Assembly: GCF_014137855.1 (NCBI RefSeq)
Contig: NZ_JACGWT010000001.1
Coordinates: forward strand, 310,001 to 374,000
Direction: 5' to 3'
DNA length: 64,000 nt
Source of the DNA: Microlunatus kandeliicorticis
GTDB lineage: Bacteria > Actinomycetota > Actinomycetes > Propionibacteriales > Propionibacteriaceae
The notes beneath the pieces were generated by a model. The model did no database searches. It had not been told where the DNA came from and saw only the letters and a program-made list of their open reading frames with translations. Below are positions 47,015-55,486 of this stretch, in pieces (within the stretch, counting starts at the first letter, position 1; each line of letters starts with the position of its first letter). A program made the position numbers and the translations under genes.

Positions 47015-47419
47015 ATGTCGGCTGCCGACCCCACCACACCGCCCGCGACCGGCGCCACGCCGGGCCGGATCGCCGTCTCCGGCATCGTCGGGACCGGGCA
47101 CCACGGCGTCTTCGACTTCGAGCGCGAGCGCGGGCAGCGCTTCGTGGTCGACGTCGTCTGCCACCTCGACCTCGACGCCGCCGCGACCAGCGACGACGTG
47201 GCCGATACCGTGGACTACGGTTCGCTCGCCGCCGCGGTCAAGGCGGACATCGAGGGCGAGCCGCTCAACCTGATCGAGGCTCTCGCCGCCCGGATCGCCT
47301 CCACCTGCCTCTCCGACCCCCGGGTCGGGTCCGTCGACGTCACCGTGCACAAGCCCGGGGCGCCGATGCCGGTCGAGACGAGTGACGTCTCGGTGACTCT
47401 GACAAGGAGCCGACTGTGA
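47015..47419 (+). CDS. folB: Dihydroneopterin aldolase
   Basis: 134 residues. Family marks are RIAVSGIVGTGHHGVFDFER, the core VDVVCHLDLDAAATSDDVADT, VDYGSLAAAV and the C-terminal VTVHKPGAPMP. It cleaves dihydroneopterin to 6-hydroxymethyl-dihydropterin and glycolaldehyde. The ATG at 47015 has the site GAGACGAGG and fits the family length; an in-frame ATG at 46904 would add 37 residues without family similarity. It overlaps folK by 4 bp. Confidence 0.9.
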   Translation: MSAADPTTPPATGATPGRIAVSGIVGTGHHGVFDFERERGQRFVVDVVCHLDLDAAATSDDVADTVDYGSLAAAVKADIEGEPLNLIEALAARIASTCLSDPRVGSVDVTVHKPGAPMPVETSDVSVTLTRSRL

Positions 47420-47979
47420 GCACCAGCCCGAACCCCTACGCCATCGACGCGGACACCCTCAGCGGGATGAAGCCGCTGCGCAAGGTCGTCTACTCGGTCG
47501 GGTCCAACCTGGGCGACCGGCTGGCCAACCTCCAGGGTGCGGTGGACGCCATCCGCGACACCCCGGACGTGATCGTCGTCGAGGTCTCCAGCGTCTACGA
47601 GACCGAGCCGGTCGGCGGCCCAGCAGACAGCCCGAAGTTCCTCAACCTGGTGATCCTGGCCGAGACCACCCTCGAGCCGCGGACGCTGCTCGAGCGCGCG
47701 CTGGCCGTCGAGGACGCGTTCGGCCGCGAGCGGACCGAGCACTGGGGTCCGCGCACCCTCGACGTCGACCTGGTCGTCGTCGGGACCACCCAGACCGACC
47801 AGCCGGACCTCAAGCTGCCGCACCCGCAGGCCCACGCCCGCGCGTTCGTCCTCGCCCCGTGGGTCGAGGTCGACCCGGAGGCCGAGCTGCCCGGCCGCGG
47901 GCGGATCGCCGACCTGCTGGGCCAGGCCGACCTCTCGGGCATCGTCCGCCGTGACGACCTCGTCATCGACAACGACTGA
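47416..47979 (+). CDS. folK: 2-amino-4-hydroxy-6-hydroxymethyldihydropteridine pyrophosphokinase
   Basis: 187 residues. Marks are VVYSVGSNLGDRLANLQGAV near the N-terminus, VYETEPVGGPADSPKFLN, and EHWGPRTLDVDLVVVG, which binds ATP and magnesium. It transfers pyrophosphate from ATP to hydroxymethyl-dihydropterin. GTG start overlaps the folB stop by 4 bp. About 25 extra residues at the N-terminus precede the conserved start. Confidence 0.92.
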   Translation: MSTSPNPYAIDADTLSGMKPLRKVVYSVGSNLGDRLANLQGAVDAIRDTPDVIVVEVSSVYETEPVGGPADSPKFLNLVILAETTLEPRTLLERALAVEDAFGRERTEHWGPRTLDVDLVVVGTTQTDQPDLKLPHPQAHARAFVLAPWVEVDPEAELPGRGRIADLLGQADLSGIVRRDDLVIDND

Positions 47980-48012
47980 GGCCCACCACCCGTCCGCACC
48001 CGGGGTGCGGTC

Positions 48013-48612
48013 GTGGTGAGCCGCGACGAGCGGGGGACCGCCCGGCGGTCCGGCGCGGGGCGCGGTTCCGGCGGCGGGTCCGGTCGACACCCGCGCGGTG
48101 GCGGGTCCGGGTCGGGTCGTCCCGACGGTCCGGACGACGGCCGGCTGCGCCGCACCCAACCGCGGGCGCTGCTCTTCGCGGCGGTGGTCGGCGCGGTGCT
48201 CGGCTGGCTCCTGGTCACCACCACCGACTACCTGGGCATGAGCGCGCCGCTCGTGCCCTGGCTGGCCCCGGCTGCGCTGTGGCTCGGCGCGATCGTGGTC
48301 GGCGGGCTGGCCTGGGCGCTGTACCGCCGGCTCCGGGTGCGACGGCTCCGGATCGACCCGAGCCAGGCCGTCACCTACCTCGCCCTGGCCAAGGCCTCCG
48401 CGCTGGCCGGTGCCCTGGTCGCCGGCGGCTACCTGGCCTTCGGGGCGCTCTTCGTCGGTCGCTGGGAGGCCGAGTCGCCGCGCGAGCGCGTGGTCCGCTC
48501 CGCGGTGGCCGCGGTCGCCGGGATCGCCCTGATGATCGCCGGGCTGCTGATGGAGCGCGCCTGTGAGGTGCCGCCCTCCGACGACGACGAGGACCCCGAA
48601 CCGACCCGCTGA
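48013..48612 (+). CDS. DUF3180 membrane protein
   Basis: 199 residues from GTG (a second GTG follows at once). The first 45 residues are Gly/Arg/Ser-rich, then four membrane segments follow: ALLFAAVVGAVLGWLLV, WLAPAALWLGAIVVGGLAWAL, ASALAGALVAGGYLAFGAL and VVRSAVAAVAGIALMIAGLL. The conserved loop RRLRIDPSQAVTYLALAKAS identifies DUF3180, a protein always near folK in actinobacteria. Its function is unknown. The tail is acidic. Confidence 0.85.
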   Translation: MVSRDERGTARRSGAGRGSGGGSGRHPRGGGSGSGRPDGPDDGRLRRTQPRALLFAAVVGAVLGWLLVTTTDYLGMSAPLVPWLAPAALWLGAIVVGGLAWALYRRLRVRRLRIDPSQAVTYLALAKASALAGALVAGGYLAFGALFVGRWEAESPRERVVRSAVAAVAGIALMIAGLLMERACEVPPSDDDEDPEPTR

Positions 48613-48688
48613 CCCCGGACGCGACGGCGGGGACGTCCGCCGGCCGCGCCGGTCCCGCGGAGTGCCGTCGGCGACGTCCGGCCGGGCT

Positions 48689-48694
48689 TAGACT
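48689..48694 (+). promoter_or_regulatory. -10 box TAGACT, leaderless start
   Basis: TAGACT ends 6 bases before the GTG at 48701. Confidence 0.55.
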
Positions 48695-48700
48695 CCGCGC

Positions 48701-49348
48701 GTGACCGCGATCGCACCGTCCACGGCCGCCACCACCCGTGCCCGGGAGCGTGCGGCTCGAGCCCGCCGGCGCGCGGTGACCTCGGTCTGGCACCGCGCCG
48801 CACTGGTGGTCCTCCCGGCCGGCGCCCTGCTCTCGCTCGGTGCCGCGTTCGGTCCGGTCTGGGTGGTGCGCGCCGGCGTGCTGGCCGCACTGGTCACCGC
48901 CGCTGTCGTGCTCTGGCTCTGCCGGCAGGAGCTCGCCGAGGCCCGGGCCGACCACGCCGTCCGCTCCGACCGGGCCGCCGCCGACCACAGGTCGGCACGG
49001 GCCCGCACCGAGCGCGTCGCGGCGGCGGCGGCCCAGCAGGCCGAGCGGACCCTCGCCGAGCGGGAGACCAGCATCGCGACGCTCGAGCACCGGGTCGGTG
49101 AGCTCTACGCCGAGTCGGTGGCACTCAGCGGCCGCAACCACGACCTGACGATCCGGCTCCAGCTCTGCGAGGACGAGCTCGCCCGGCTGACCGCGCTCAC
49201 CGCCGAGCGGCCGGACGGTCTGCGGGGGGAGGCCGGCGCTGCGGAGGCCGAGCCCACCGCCGAGGTCCGCCCGCTCCCGCGCCGGGTGCTCCGCGAGCCG
49301 GCGCAGCCCGACCCGGGCTGGGACAACCTCGAGGTCGACGTCAGCTGA
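48701..49348 (+). CDS. Membrane protein with coiled coil, function unknown
   Basis: 215 residues. Two membrane segments (AALVVLPAGALLSLGAAF and VWVVRAGVLAALVTAAVVLWL) are followed by a long charged coiled coil of about 90 residues (from RQELAEARADHAVR to LCEDELARLTAL), then a flexible Pro/Glu tail. Mycobacteria carry an unrelated-length Ala/Arg/Pro-rich membrane protein at the same place after DUF3180, so it may be a positional equivalent. It converges with the NuoD-like gene. A division or envelope role is possible but unsupported. Confidence 0.6.
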   Translation: MTAIAPSTAATTRARERAARARRRAVTSVWHRAALVVLPAGALLSLGAAFGPVWVVRAGVLAALVTAAVVLWLCRQELAEARADHAVRSDRAAADHRSARARTERVAAAAAQQAERTLAERETSIATLEHRVGELYAESVALSGRNHDLTIRLQLCEDELARLTALTAERPDGLRGEAGAAEAEPTAEVRPLPRRVLREPAQPDPGWDNLEVDVS

Positions 49349-49393
49349 GGTCCGGCCGGGGTCGCGGGGCGACCGGGACGGGCCGACCGGCCG

Positions 49394-50653
49394 TCACTTG
49401 TCGAGGTCGCCGACGACGTAACCGAGCGAGGCCAGCGCGGCCTCCAGGTCGACCACCCGGCACCCCGGCAGCACCGCCTCCCAGGCGGCCACGTTGTTGA
49501 AGCTGGCCGTCCGCAGCTTGAGCCGCCACGGCGTCCGCTCCCCGCGCGAGACCAGGTAGACCCCGGACCTGCCGAGCGGCGCCTCGGTGCACAGGTAGCC
49601 GTCGCCGTCGGGCAGCCGCAGGTTCTTGCCGGCGTCGACGCGGACCGGGCCCGGGAGGCCGCTGAGCCGCTCCGCACAGGCGGTGACCAGGGCTGCGCTG
49701 ACCGCGAGCTCGGCAGCCAGCACCGCGAACCGTCGCCCCGCCCCGCCCGGGGGACCGGGCAGGGCCGCCGCCGGGAAGGTGCTCAGCACGTCGGCCAGCT
49801 CGGCGTAGGCCAGGTAGGGCGCCTCGATCCGCAGGTCGGCCACGCAGCCGGCCGCGCGGGCTGCAGGCCCGCTGACCCCGAAGGCGGCGACCAGGTCGGG
49901 CCCGAGTGCGGCGGTGGGGCCGTCGGACGGCGCCGACGACCCGGCCGGTCCCTCGCCGTCGAGCAGGGTGATCGCCGCGTCGGTGTCGAGCCGGTCCAGC
50001 AGCCGGGCGGCCAGGGCGGGCACCCCGTCCAGCCGGGCGGTCTCGGCCCGCAGCCACCCGGGGTCGGGATCGACGGCCAGGCCACCGACCTGGGTGACCA
50101 TCGGGTGCACGCGGTTGCCGGTGAGCCCGGCCAAACCCACCCGCAGCCGCTCGCGGAGCCCGCGGACCTCGACAGCCAGGCCGGGGTCGAGCCGGTCGGT
50201 GAGCCAACCGAGGAAACCGAGGTGGCTGGCCACCCGGGTGTGCTCGGCCAGCAGGGTGCGGGCCCAGGTCGCCCGCGCCGGCACCTCGAGACCCAGCTGC
50301 TGCTCGCAGAGCAGCGCCACCGCGAGCTCGCCGGCGAACGGCGCGTGCCAGTCGTGCCGGTCGGCGAGCATGATCACCTGGCGGTAGTCGCGGACCTCGA
50401 ACAGCTTCTCCGCGCCGCGGTGGAGGGCGCCGATCCGCACCTCGGCGCGCACCACCCGCTCGGCCGTCGGGTCGGTGGCGCCGTCGGTCCAGACCCGCAG
50501 CTCGAGCAGTCCGGCCCGACTCGGGTGGTCCTCGCCGAGGTCGAGCAGGATCGTGCCGTCGGGGACGGGGGCGGACGCGTCCGGGAGCAGCCCGGCGGCC
50601 GGCGACCCGACCAGCACCCGGAGCTCGCGGCCGGTGCCGCCGGCCGGGCTCAC
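49394..50653 (-). CDS. Orphan NuoD-like protein (complex I 49-kDa subunit relative)
   Basis: 419 residues from a GTG overlapping the methyltransferase stop by 4 bp. It resembles NuoD/NDUFS2: HPSRAGLLEL at 43-52, LHRGAEKLFEVRDYRQ at 77-92, DRHDW at 98-102, VPARATWARTLLAEHTRVAS and SHLGFLGWL. By eye alignment the arginine of the LHRG motif, which NDUFAF7 methylates in NDUFS2, is kept (Arg79). The quinone-site His of the HPxxHG motif appears as Ala47 and the quinone-site Tyr of DRxDY as Trp102. No other nuo gene is near. It is probably not a working quinone-reducing subunit; it may be an assembly factor or a subunit of another hydrogenase-like complex. Confidence 0.65.
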   Translation of the reverse strand: MSPAGGTGRELRVLVGSPAAGLLPDASAPVPDGTILLDLGEDHPSRAGLLELRVWTDGATDPTAERVVRAEVRIGALHRGAEKLFEVRDYRQVIMLADRHDWHAPFAGELAVALLCEQQLGLEVPARATWARTLLAEHTRVASHLGFLGWLTDRLDPGLAVEVRGLRERLRVGLAGLTGNRVHPMVTQVGGLAVDPDPGWLRAETARLDGVPALAARLLDRLDTDAAITLLDGEGPAGSSAPSDGPTAALGPDLVAAFGVSGPAARAAGCVADLRIEAPYLAYAELADVLSTFPAAALPGPPGGAGRRFAVLAAELAVSAALVTACAERLSGLPGPVRVDAGKNLRLPDGDGYLCTEAPLGRSGVYLVSRGERTPWRLKLRTASFNNVAAWEAVLPGCRVVDLEAALASLGYVVGDLDK

Positions 50654-51690
50654 ACGCCCACCCGATCCCGCGCCTGCAGCAGCCACCGGTACCGGCCGAA
50701 CCCGGTGGGGGCGGTCAGCGCCGCGGCGGCGCTCCGGGCGGCGAGCCGCGCCAACGGTCGCTGCGGCAGCGCGTCCGGTCCGGCCCAGCGGTGCAGCGCC
50801 TCGCGCTGGCTGAGGTCGGCCAGCGTGGTCGCCCCGGCCGCTTCGCCCGCGGCCCGGACCGCGTCGACCGCCACGTCGCAGGTGAGGTTGCGGCGACCGT
50901 CCGGCACCGCGGCGACCCGGTGGCCGCCGGCGTAGGCCCGCAGGCTGCCGTCGGCCGGTCGGGTGTCGCGGGTGTGTCCGTAGTCGACGGCCAGCGCCAC
51001 CCCGCCGCACCGGGACAGCAGCCGGATCGCGTCCGCCCAGGCCCGGTCCCGGCTCGTTCCGACCTCGACCCGCCGCGAGCCGGCGGCCGAGCGGTCCGGG
51101 GCCGGCCACCAGCGCTCGGCCCAGGCGAGCTCGTCGGGCGCGGCCGGCTCGAGCAGCAGCTCGGTGCCGGTCGGCCCGACCCCGACCCGCCGCCAGCCGT
51201 CCGGGTCGAGCACGGTGACCGGCAGCTCGTCGAGCCACTCGTGGGCGATCAGCAGTGTCGGCGGGGCGGCGGGACCGAACAACGCCGGCACCCGACCCTG
51301 TTCCCAGCCCGAACCAGGCGACCCGGTGCCGGCGTCGCGCCAGCGGTCGACCACCCAGCCGATCCCCGGACCGTCGACCCCGGCCCCGGCGACCCGCGTC
51401 GGTGCGAGCCGGAGGTCGACCCCGAGGCACGACAGCCCCGGGGACGACCGGGCCAGGGCGGTCAGCAGCTCGCCGTCGCCGGCGCCGAGCTCGACCACCC
51501 GGGCGATGCGTGGGTGTTCGTCGAGCAGGGCGGCGACCGCCGCGGCGACCTGCGGCCCGGTGGCCGGCGCGGTCCGGAACCCCTCGGCGACGCCGTGAGC
51601 CCGCCAGTAGCCGGCGGGTCCGGTGGCGGCGCGCTCCCACATCTCGGCCCACGGCCCCGCGACCGGCGTCGAGCAGGCGTGGGAGAGCAT
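50650..51690 (-). CDS. MidA/NDUFAF7-family SAM-dependent protein arginine methyltransferase
   Basis: 346 residues, ATG with AGGAG 4 bases upstream. SAM-binding motif I is VVELGAGDGELLTALARSS, followed by LLIAHEWLDELPVTVL and GVALAVDYGHTRDTRPADGSL, a strong mark of the family. Its human member NDUFAF7 dimethylates an arginine in complex I subunit NDUFS2 (the NuoD equivalent). Here the gene overlaps a NuoD-like gene by 4 bp (GTGA), so the two products are made together and the downstream protein is the likely target. The gene diverges from nadB. Confidence 0.8.
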   Translation of the reverse strand: MLSHACSTPVAGPWAEMWERAATGPAGYWRAHGVAEGFRTAPATGPQVAAAVAALLDEHPRIARVVELGAGDGELLTALARSSPGLSCLGVDLRLAPTRVAGAGVDGPGIGWVVDRWRDAGTGSPGSGWEQGRVPALFGPAAPPTLLIAHEWLDELPVTVLDPDGWRRVGVGPTGTELLLEPAAPDELAWAERWWPAPDRSAAGSRRVEVGTSRDRAWADAIRLLSRCGGVALAVDYGHTRDTRPADGSLRAYAGGHRVAAVPDGRRNLTCDVAVDAVRAAGEAAGATTLADLSQREALHRWAGPDALPQRPLARLAARSAAAALTAPTGFGRYRWLLQARDRVGV

Positions 51691-51696
51691 GGCTCC

Positions 51697-51702
51697 TATG
51701 CT
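51697..51702 (+). promoter_or_regulatory. Possible -10 box TATGCT for nadB
   Basis: TATGCT lies in the 60-base divergent spacer, with a predicted transcript start about 40 bases before the nadB GTG. Confidence 0.35.
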
Positions 51703-51750
51703 GCCTCGCCGAGCCCGTGCGGCGCGCCCCGGTCGTCCGGTGGGTCGCCC

Positions 51751-53508
51751 GTGCTGAACGGCTCGACCGACGTGACCCCTGCGAGGACGGGCGACGCGCC
51801 CGCACCGGCCGAGCCGCCAGTGGCCCCGACCCTGCCCGAGCTGCCCGAGCTCCCGGACGTCCCGGCCCGGCTCGCCTCGGACGGACCCGGCTGGCACCGC
51901 GAGGTGGACGTCGTGGTGGTCGGTTCCGGGGTGGCCGGCCTCACCGTGGCCCTCGAGTCGGCCGACCTGGGACGGGTGCTCGTGGTGACCAAGGACGTCC
52001 TGGCCACCGGGTCGACGCCGTGGGCACAGGGAGGCATCGCCTTCGTCCACGACCGCGGCGACAGCGTCGCCCAGCACGTCCGCGACACCCTGATCGCCGG
52101 GGCGGGCCTGTGCGAGCCGGCGGCCGTCGAGGTGCTGGTCTCCGAGGGCCCGGACGCCGTCGCCGAGCTGATCGAGCGCGGGGCCCGGTTCGATCGCGAC
52201 CTCGCCGGCGACCTGCTGCTGACCCGTGAGGGCGGCCACCGGCACAACCGGATCGCGCACGCGGGCGGCGACGCCACCGGCGCGGAGATCGAACGGGCGC
52301 TGGTCGCCGCGGTCCGCGCCGATCCGCGGATCGAGGTGATCGAGCACGCGCTGGTGCTCGACCTGCTGCCGGCCGCCGGCGGGTTCGCCGCCGGGGTGGG
52401 CGGGGTGGTGCTGCACGTCATGGGCGCGGGCAGCCGGGCCGGCACCGGAGCGGTGTCCGCGGGCGCGGTGGTGCTGGCCACCGGCGGGATCGGCCAGATC
52501 TACGCCGCCAGCACCAACCCGCCGGTCTCCACCGGTGACGGGGTCGCCGCCGCGCTGCGCGCCGGCGCCGCCGTCCGCGACGTCGAGTTCATCCAGTTCC
52601 ACCCGACCGTGCTCTACCTCGGTCCGGACGCCCGCGGTCAGCTGCCCCTGGTCAGCGAGGCGGTCCGCGGCGAGGGCGCGCGCCTGCTCAACGCGGCGGG
52701 CGAGGCGTTCATGGCCGACCGGCACGAGCTGGCCGACCTCGCGCCGCGCGACGTCGTGGCCCGTGCCGTGATGGCCGAGATGACCGCGGCCGGCACCGAC
52801 CACGTCTTCCTCGACGGCCGGATGCTCGGCGAGGAGACCTGGCGGGTGCGGTTCCCGACGATCTGGCAGAGCTGTCGGCGGCAGGGGATCAACCCGGCCA
52901 CCGACCCGATCCCGGTCGCCCCGGCCAGCCACTACTTCTGCGGCGGCATCGCGGTCGACCTCGACGGCGCCACCGGGCTGGCCAACCTCTACGCCTGCGG
53001 GGAGGTGGCCGGGACCGGCGTCCACGGGGCCAACCGGCTGGCCTCGAACTCGCTGCTCGAGGGGCTCGTCTTCGCCCGGCGGATCGCCGCCGCGCTCCGC
53101 CGGGCCGGGGCCGCGCCCGCCCCCACCGCGGAGGACGGTCGGGCGCCCGGGCTGGTCGACCGCTCGCTGGTCGCCCCGCTGCAGCAGGCGATGAGCCGGT
53201 GGGCGGGCCCGCTCCGCGACGCCGACGGCCTGACCGCCTGCGTCGTCGCGCTGCGCACGGCCGCCGCGCAGCACCACGCCGGGCCGGGGGCCGTTCCCGG
53301 GCTCGAAGCCTGGGAAGCCGGCAACCTGCTCACCGTGGCCACCGCGATCCTGACCGCGGCGCACGCCCGGCTGGAGTCGCGCGGTGCGCACGGTCGACGC
53401 GACCACCCGGCGACCGACGAGCGCTGGCGGCAGCACCTGCTGGTCGACCGGACGGCCGAGGGCTGGCGGCGTACCCCGCAGCCGTTGCTGCCCGGCCCCG
53501 TCCGCTGA
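51751..53508 (+). CDS. nadB: L-aspartate oxidase
   Basis: 585 residues. The FAD-binding loop is VVVVGSGVAGLTVALESADL near residue 52; others are STPWAQGGIAF, REGGHRHNRIAHAGGDATG, EFIQFHPTVL and HGANRLASNSLLEGLVF. It oxidises L-aspartate to iminoaspartate, the first step of NAD synthesis. The N-terminal 50 residues are an acidic/Pro-rich addition before the conserved part; no better start with a ribosome site was seen. nadC follows after 72 bases. nadA, which would complete the pathway, is not in the window. Confidence 0.9.
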   Translation: MLNGSTDVTPARTGDAPAPAEPPVAPTLPELPELPDVPARLASDGPGWHREVDVVVVGSGVAGLTVALESADLGRVLVVTKDVLATGSTPWAQGGIAFVHDRGDSVAQHVRDTLIAGAGLCEPAAVEVLVSEGPDAVAELIERGARFDRDLAGDLLLTREGGHRHNRIAHAGGDATGAEIERALVAAVRADPRIEVIEHALVLDLLPAAGGFAAGVGGVVLHVMGAGSRAGTGAVSAGAVVLATGGIGQIYAASTNPPVSTGDGVAAALRAGAAVRDVEFIQFHPTVLYLGPDARGQLPLVSEAVRGEGARLLNAAGEAFMADRHELADLAPRDVVARAVMAEMTAAGTDHVFLDGRMLGEETWRVRFPTIWQSCRRQGINPATDPIPVAPASHYFCGGIAVDLDGATGLANLYACGEVAGTGVHGANRLASNSLLEGLVFARRIAAALRRAGAAPAPTAEDGRAPGLVDRSLVAPLQQAMSRWAGPLRDADGLTACVVALRTAAAQHHAGPGAVPGLEAWEAGNLLTVATAILTAAHARLESRGAHGRRDHPATDERWRQHLLVDRTAEGWRRTPQPLLPGPVR

Positions 53509-53580
53509 CCGCCCGACCCGATCCAGTCCCGATCCAGTCCCGACGAGAGAGCGCCCGGGCACGCCCGGCGGAGGAGTGAC

Positions 53581-54540
53581 GTGAGCGAACAGGCCGTGCC
53601 CGCGACCGGCAGCACCTGGACCGGTGTCGACGACGTCCGCGCGCAGCTGACGGCGGACGGACTCGACGTCGCCGCCTGCGAGCTGATCGTCCAGGAGGCG
53701 CTCGACGAGGACCTCGGCGGCCGCGGCGTCGTCCCCGACCTGACCGGCGAGCGGGTCGACGTCACCTCGGTGGCCACGGTCCCGGCCGAGGACACCGCCG
53801 TCGGTGACCTGGTCGCCCGGCAGCCCGGGACCGTGGCGGGACTGGCGGTGGCTGGACTGGTGTTCGCGGTCTGCGCCGGCGACCGCCCGGTCCGGATCAC
53901 CGCCCACGTGGTCGACGGCACCCGGGTGGAGACCGGCACCGTGCTGATGACCGTGGAGGGCAACACTCGGGCCCTGCTGACTGCCGAGCGGACCGCGCTC
54001 AACCTGGTCAGCCTGGTCTCCGGGGTGGCCACCGCGACCCGCGCCTGGGTGGACGCCCTCGACGGCACCGGGGCCCGGGTGCGCGACTCGCGCAAGACCA
54101 CGCCGGGCCTGCGGATGCTGCAGAAGTACGCCGTCCGGGCGGCCGGCGGGCTGAATCACCGGATGGCCCTGTCCGATGCCGCGTTGATCAAGGACAACCA
54201 CGTGATCGCCGCCGGCGGCGTGGTGCCGGCCTACCGCGCGGTGCGGGAACGCTTTCCGGACCTGCCGGTGCAGGTGGAGGCGACCACCGCCGAGCAGGTC
54301 GACGCGCTGGTCGCCGCCGGGGCCCGGGAGATCCTGCTCGACAACATGTCGGTCGAGCAGATGACCGCGATCGTGTCCGCTCATCGCGAACAGGTCGTTT
54401 TCGAAGCCAGTGGCGGACTGGGACTCGCTAATGCGATCGAGGTCGCGTCGAGTGGCGTTCAGCTGATTGCCGTCGGCGCCATTACCCATTCTGCGAAGAT
54501 CATGGATATCGCTTTGGATCTGCGCTCACTCACAGCGTGA
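53581..54540 (+). CDS. nadC: Nicotinate-nucleotide pyrophosphorylase (carboxylating)
   Basis: 319 residues. Marks: ALDEDLGGRGVVPDLT near the start, NLVSLVSGVATATRAWV, DSRKTTPGLRMLQKYAVRAA, GLNHRMALSDAALIKDNH, VQVEATTAEQ and EASGGLGLANAIEVASSGVQ. It turns quinolinate and PRPP into nicotinate mononucleotide. GTG start with GGAGGAG 5 bases upstream. It forms a unit with nadB. The last 150 bases are less GC-rich than the rest. Confidence 0.95.
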   Translation: MSEQAVPATGSTWTGVDDVRAQLTADGLDVAACELIVQEALDEDLGGRGVVPDLTGERVDVTSVATVPAEDTAVGDLVARQPGTVAGLAVAGLVFAVCAGDRPVRITAHVVDGTRVETGTVLMTVEGNTRALLTAERTALNLVSLVSGVATATRAWVDALDGTGARVRDSRKTTPGLRMLQKYAVRAAGGLNHRMALSDAALIKDNHVIAAGGVVPAYRAVRERFPDLPVQVEATTAEQVDALVAAGAREILLDNMSVEQMTAIVSAHREQVVFEASGGLGLANAIEVASSGVQLIAVGAITHSAKIMDIALDLRSLTA

Positions 54541-54546
54541 ATCGGA

Positions 54547-54552
54547 TAGGGT
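54547..54552 (+). promoter_or_regulatory. -10 box TAGGGT of lsr2
   Basis: TAGGGT lies just after the nadC stop. The transcript would start near 54560, giving a leader of about 50 bases with the ribosome site AGGAGGA. Confidence 0.55.
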
Positions 54553-54610
54553 GAGCGCGTCTCGCTCATCCGTGCCAATCGGTACGGACTTTCCAGCAGG
54601 AGGAAGCCCG

Positions 54611-54955
54611 ATGGCTCAACGCGTCCAGATCATCCTGGAAGACGATTACGACGGCGGCGAAGCCGACGAGACCGTGACTTTCGGTCTCGACGGCGCCGAC
54701 TACGAGATCGACCTCTCGGAGAAGAACGCCAACCAGCTCCGCGACGCCCTGGCGCCGTGGCTGGCGAACGCACGCAAGGTCGGCGGCCGCCGCCGACGCA
54801 CGAACGGCGTCGCGGCCCCCGCGGCCAAGACCGCCACCAACGGGGCCGGCTCGGCGGAGATCCGCGCCTGGGCTCAGGAGAACGGCATGCAGGTCTCGGC
54901 TCGCGGCCGGGTCCCCGCGGAGGTCCGCGAGGCCTACGCCCGGGCGAACGGCTGA
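54611..54955 (+). CDS. lsr2: Lsr2 nucleoid-associated protein
   Basis: 114 residues. The N-terminal dimer domain is MAQRVQIILEDDYDGGEAD, followed by VTFGLDGADYEIDLSEKNA. The C-terminal DNA-binding domain has IRAWAQENGMQVSARGRVP with the AT-hook-like RGR motif and EVREAYARANG at the end. Lsr2 silences AT-rich genes in actinobacteria. The ATG has AGGAGGA about 6 bases upstream. Its place between nadC and clpC matches the usual lsr2-clpC pair. Confidence 0.95.
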   Translation: MAQRVQIILEDDYDGGEADETVTFGLDGADYEIDLSEKNANQLRDALAPWLANARKVGGRRRRTNGVAAPAAKTATNGAGSAEIRAWAQENGMQVSARGRVPAEVREAYARANG

Positions 54956-55032
54956 ATCCGGCCGCTCGCCGGTGACACCGGGAAACACCGAGGACGCATG
55001 ACCATCCACCACCAGCCCCCCGGCGACCGCAG

Positions 55033-55055
55033 AGCGCGGGTATTCACCCCGCGCT
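55033..55055 (+). terminator. Hairpin AGCGCGGG / CCCGCGCT after lsr2
   Basis: An 8-bp GC-rich stem with a 7-base loop (TATTCAC) 77 bases after the lsr2 stop. Likely terminator without a U-tract. Confidence 0.45.
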
Positions 55056-55115
55056 GACACGGACGACCACCGGGTGAGGTGTCGGATTCTGGGCCGAGAC
55101 TTCTGCACCCGCCGT

Positions 55116-55150
55116 CGATGGGTACCGATCCAGGTGATCGGTACCCATCG
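55116..55150. repeat. Perfect 15-bp inverted repeat, 5-base spacer
   Basis: CGATGGGTACCGATC at 55116-55130 is repeated in reverse complement at 55136-55150 around CAGGT. It has no T-tract and lies 330 bases before the clpC promoter. It could be an operator or part of an RNA. Confidence 0.8.
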
Positions 55151-55480
55151 TCGCGTTCGGGGTCCGATGACGCGAATACGTCTTTTACAACGCCGGTATT
55201 CCTGCCGAATGCCCTGCGGTCGCCGGGCGAGTGGATTTCGAGGGCGAGCAAAACACCGCTTCACCATTCTCGGGCTGACCTCAGGATTCGCCTCGTCGGT
55301 AAGCGCGGTAATTTCCGGTCGGAACTATTGAGGCTTCATCCGTCTGCCCCGCGACCGGCGGGAATGAACGACCGCCGCGCGGCGCTGAACCCGGTGCCGG
55401 CAGGGAAGGGCTCACCGCCGGGATCGCCGAGCGGTCCCGCTGCGTGGTTCCGGTCGCCCGGTCGTCCGCGGGTGGGCGAC

Positions 55481-55486
55481 TAGAGT
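55481..55486 (+). promoter_or_regulatory. -10 box TAGAGT of clpC
   Basis: TAGAGT ends about 7 bases before a predicted start near 55493, giving a leader of about 60 bases. No clear ClgR site was found. Confidence 0.5.

Noticed and set aside
51691-54489. Long minus-strand open frame continuing upstream of the MidA gene through nadB and nadC
   Set aside because: Only the part after the ATG at 51690 shows family motifs and a ribosome site; the rest is antisense to clear nadB and nadC.
55079-55483. 134-codon open frame in the lsr2-clpC spacer
   Set aside because: No ribosome site, no high third-position GC, runs through the perfect inverted repeat, and no recognisable motif.
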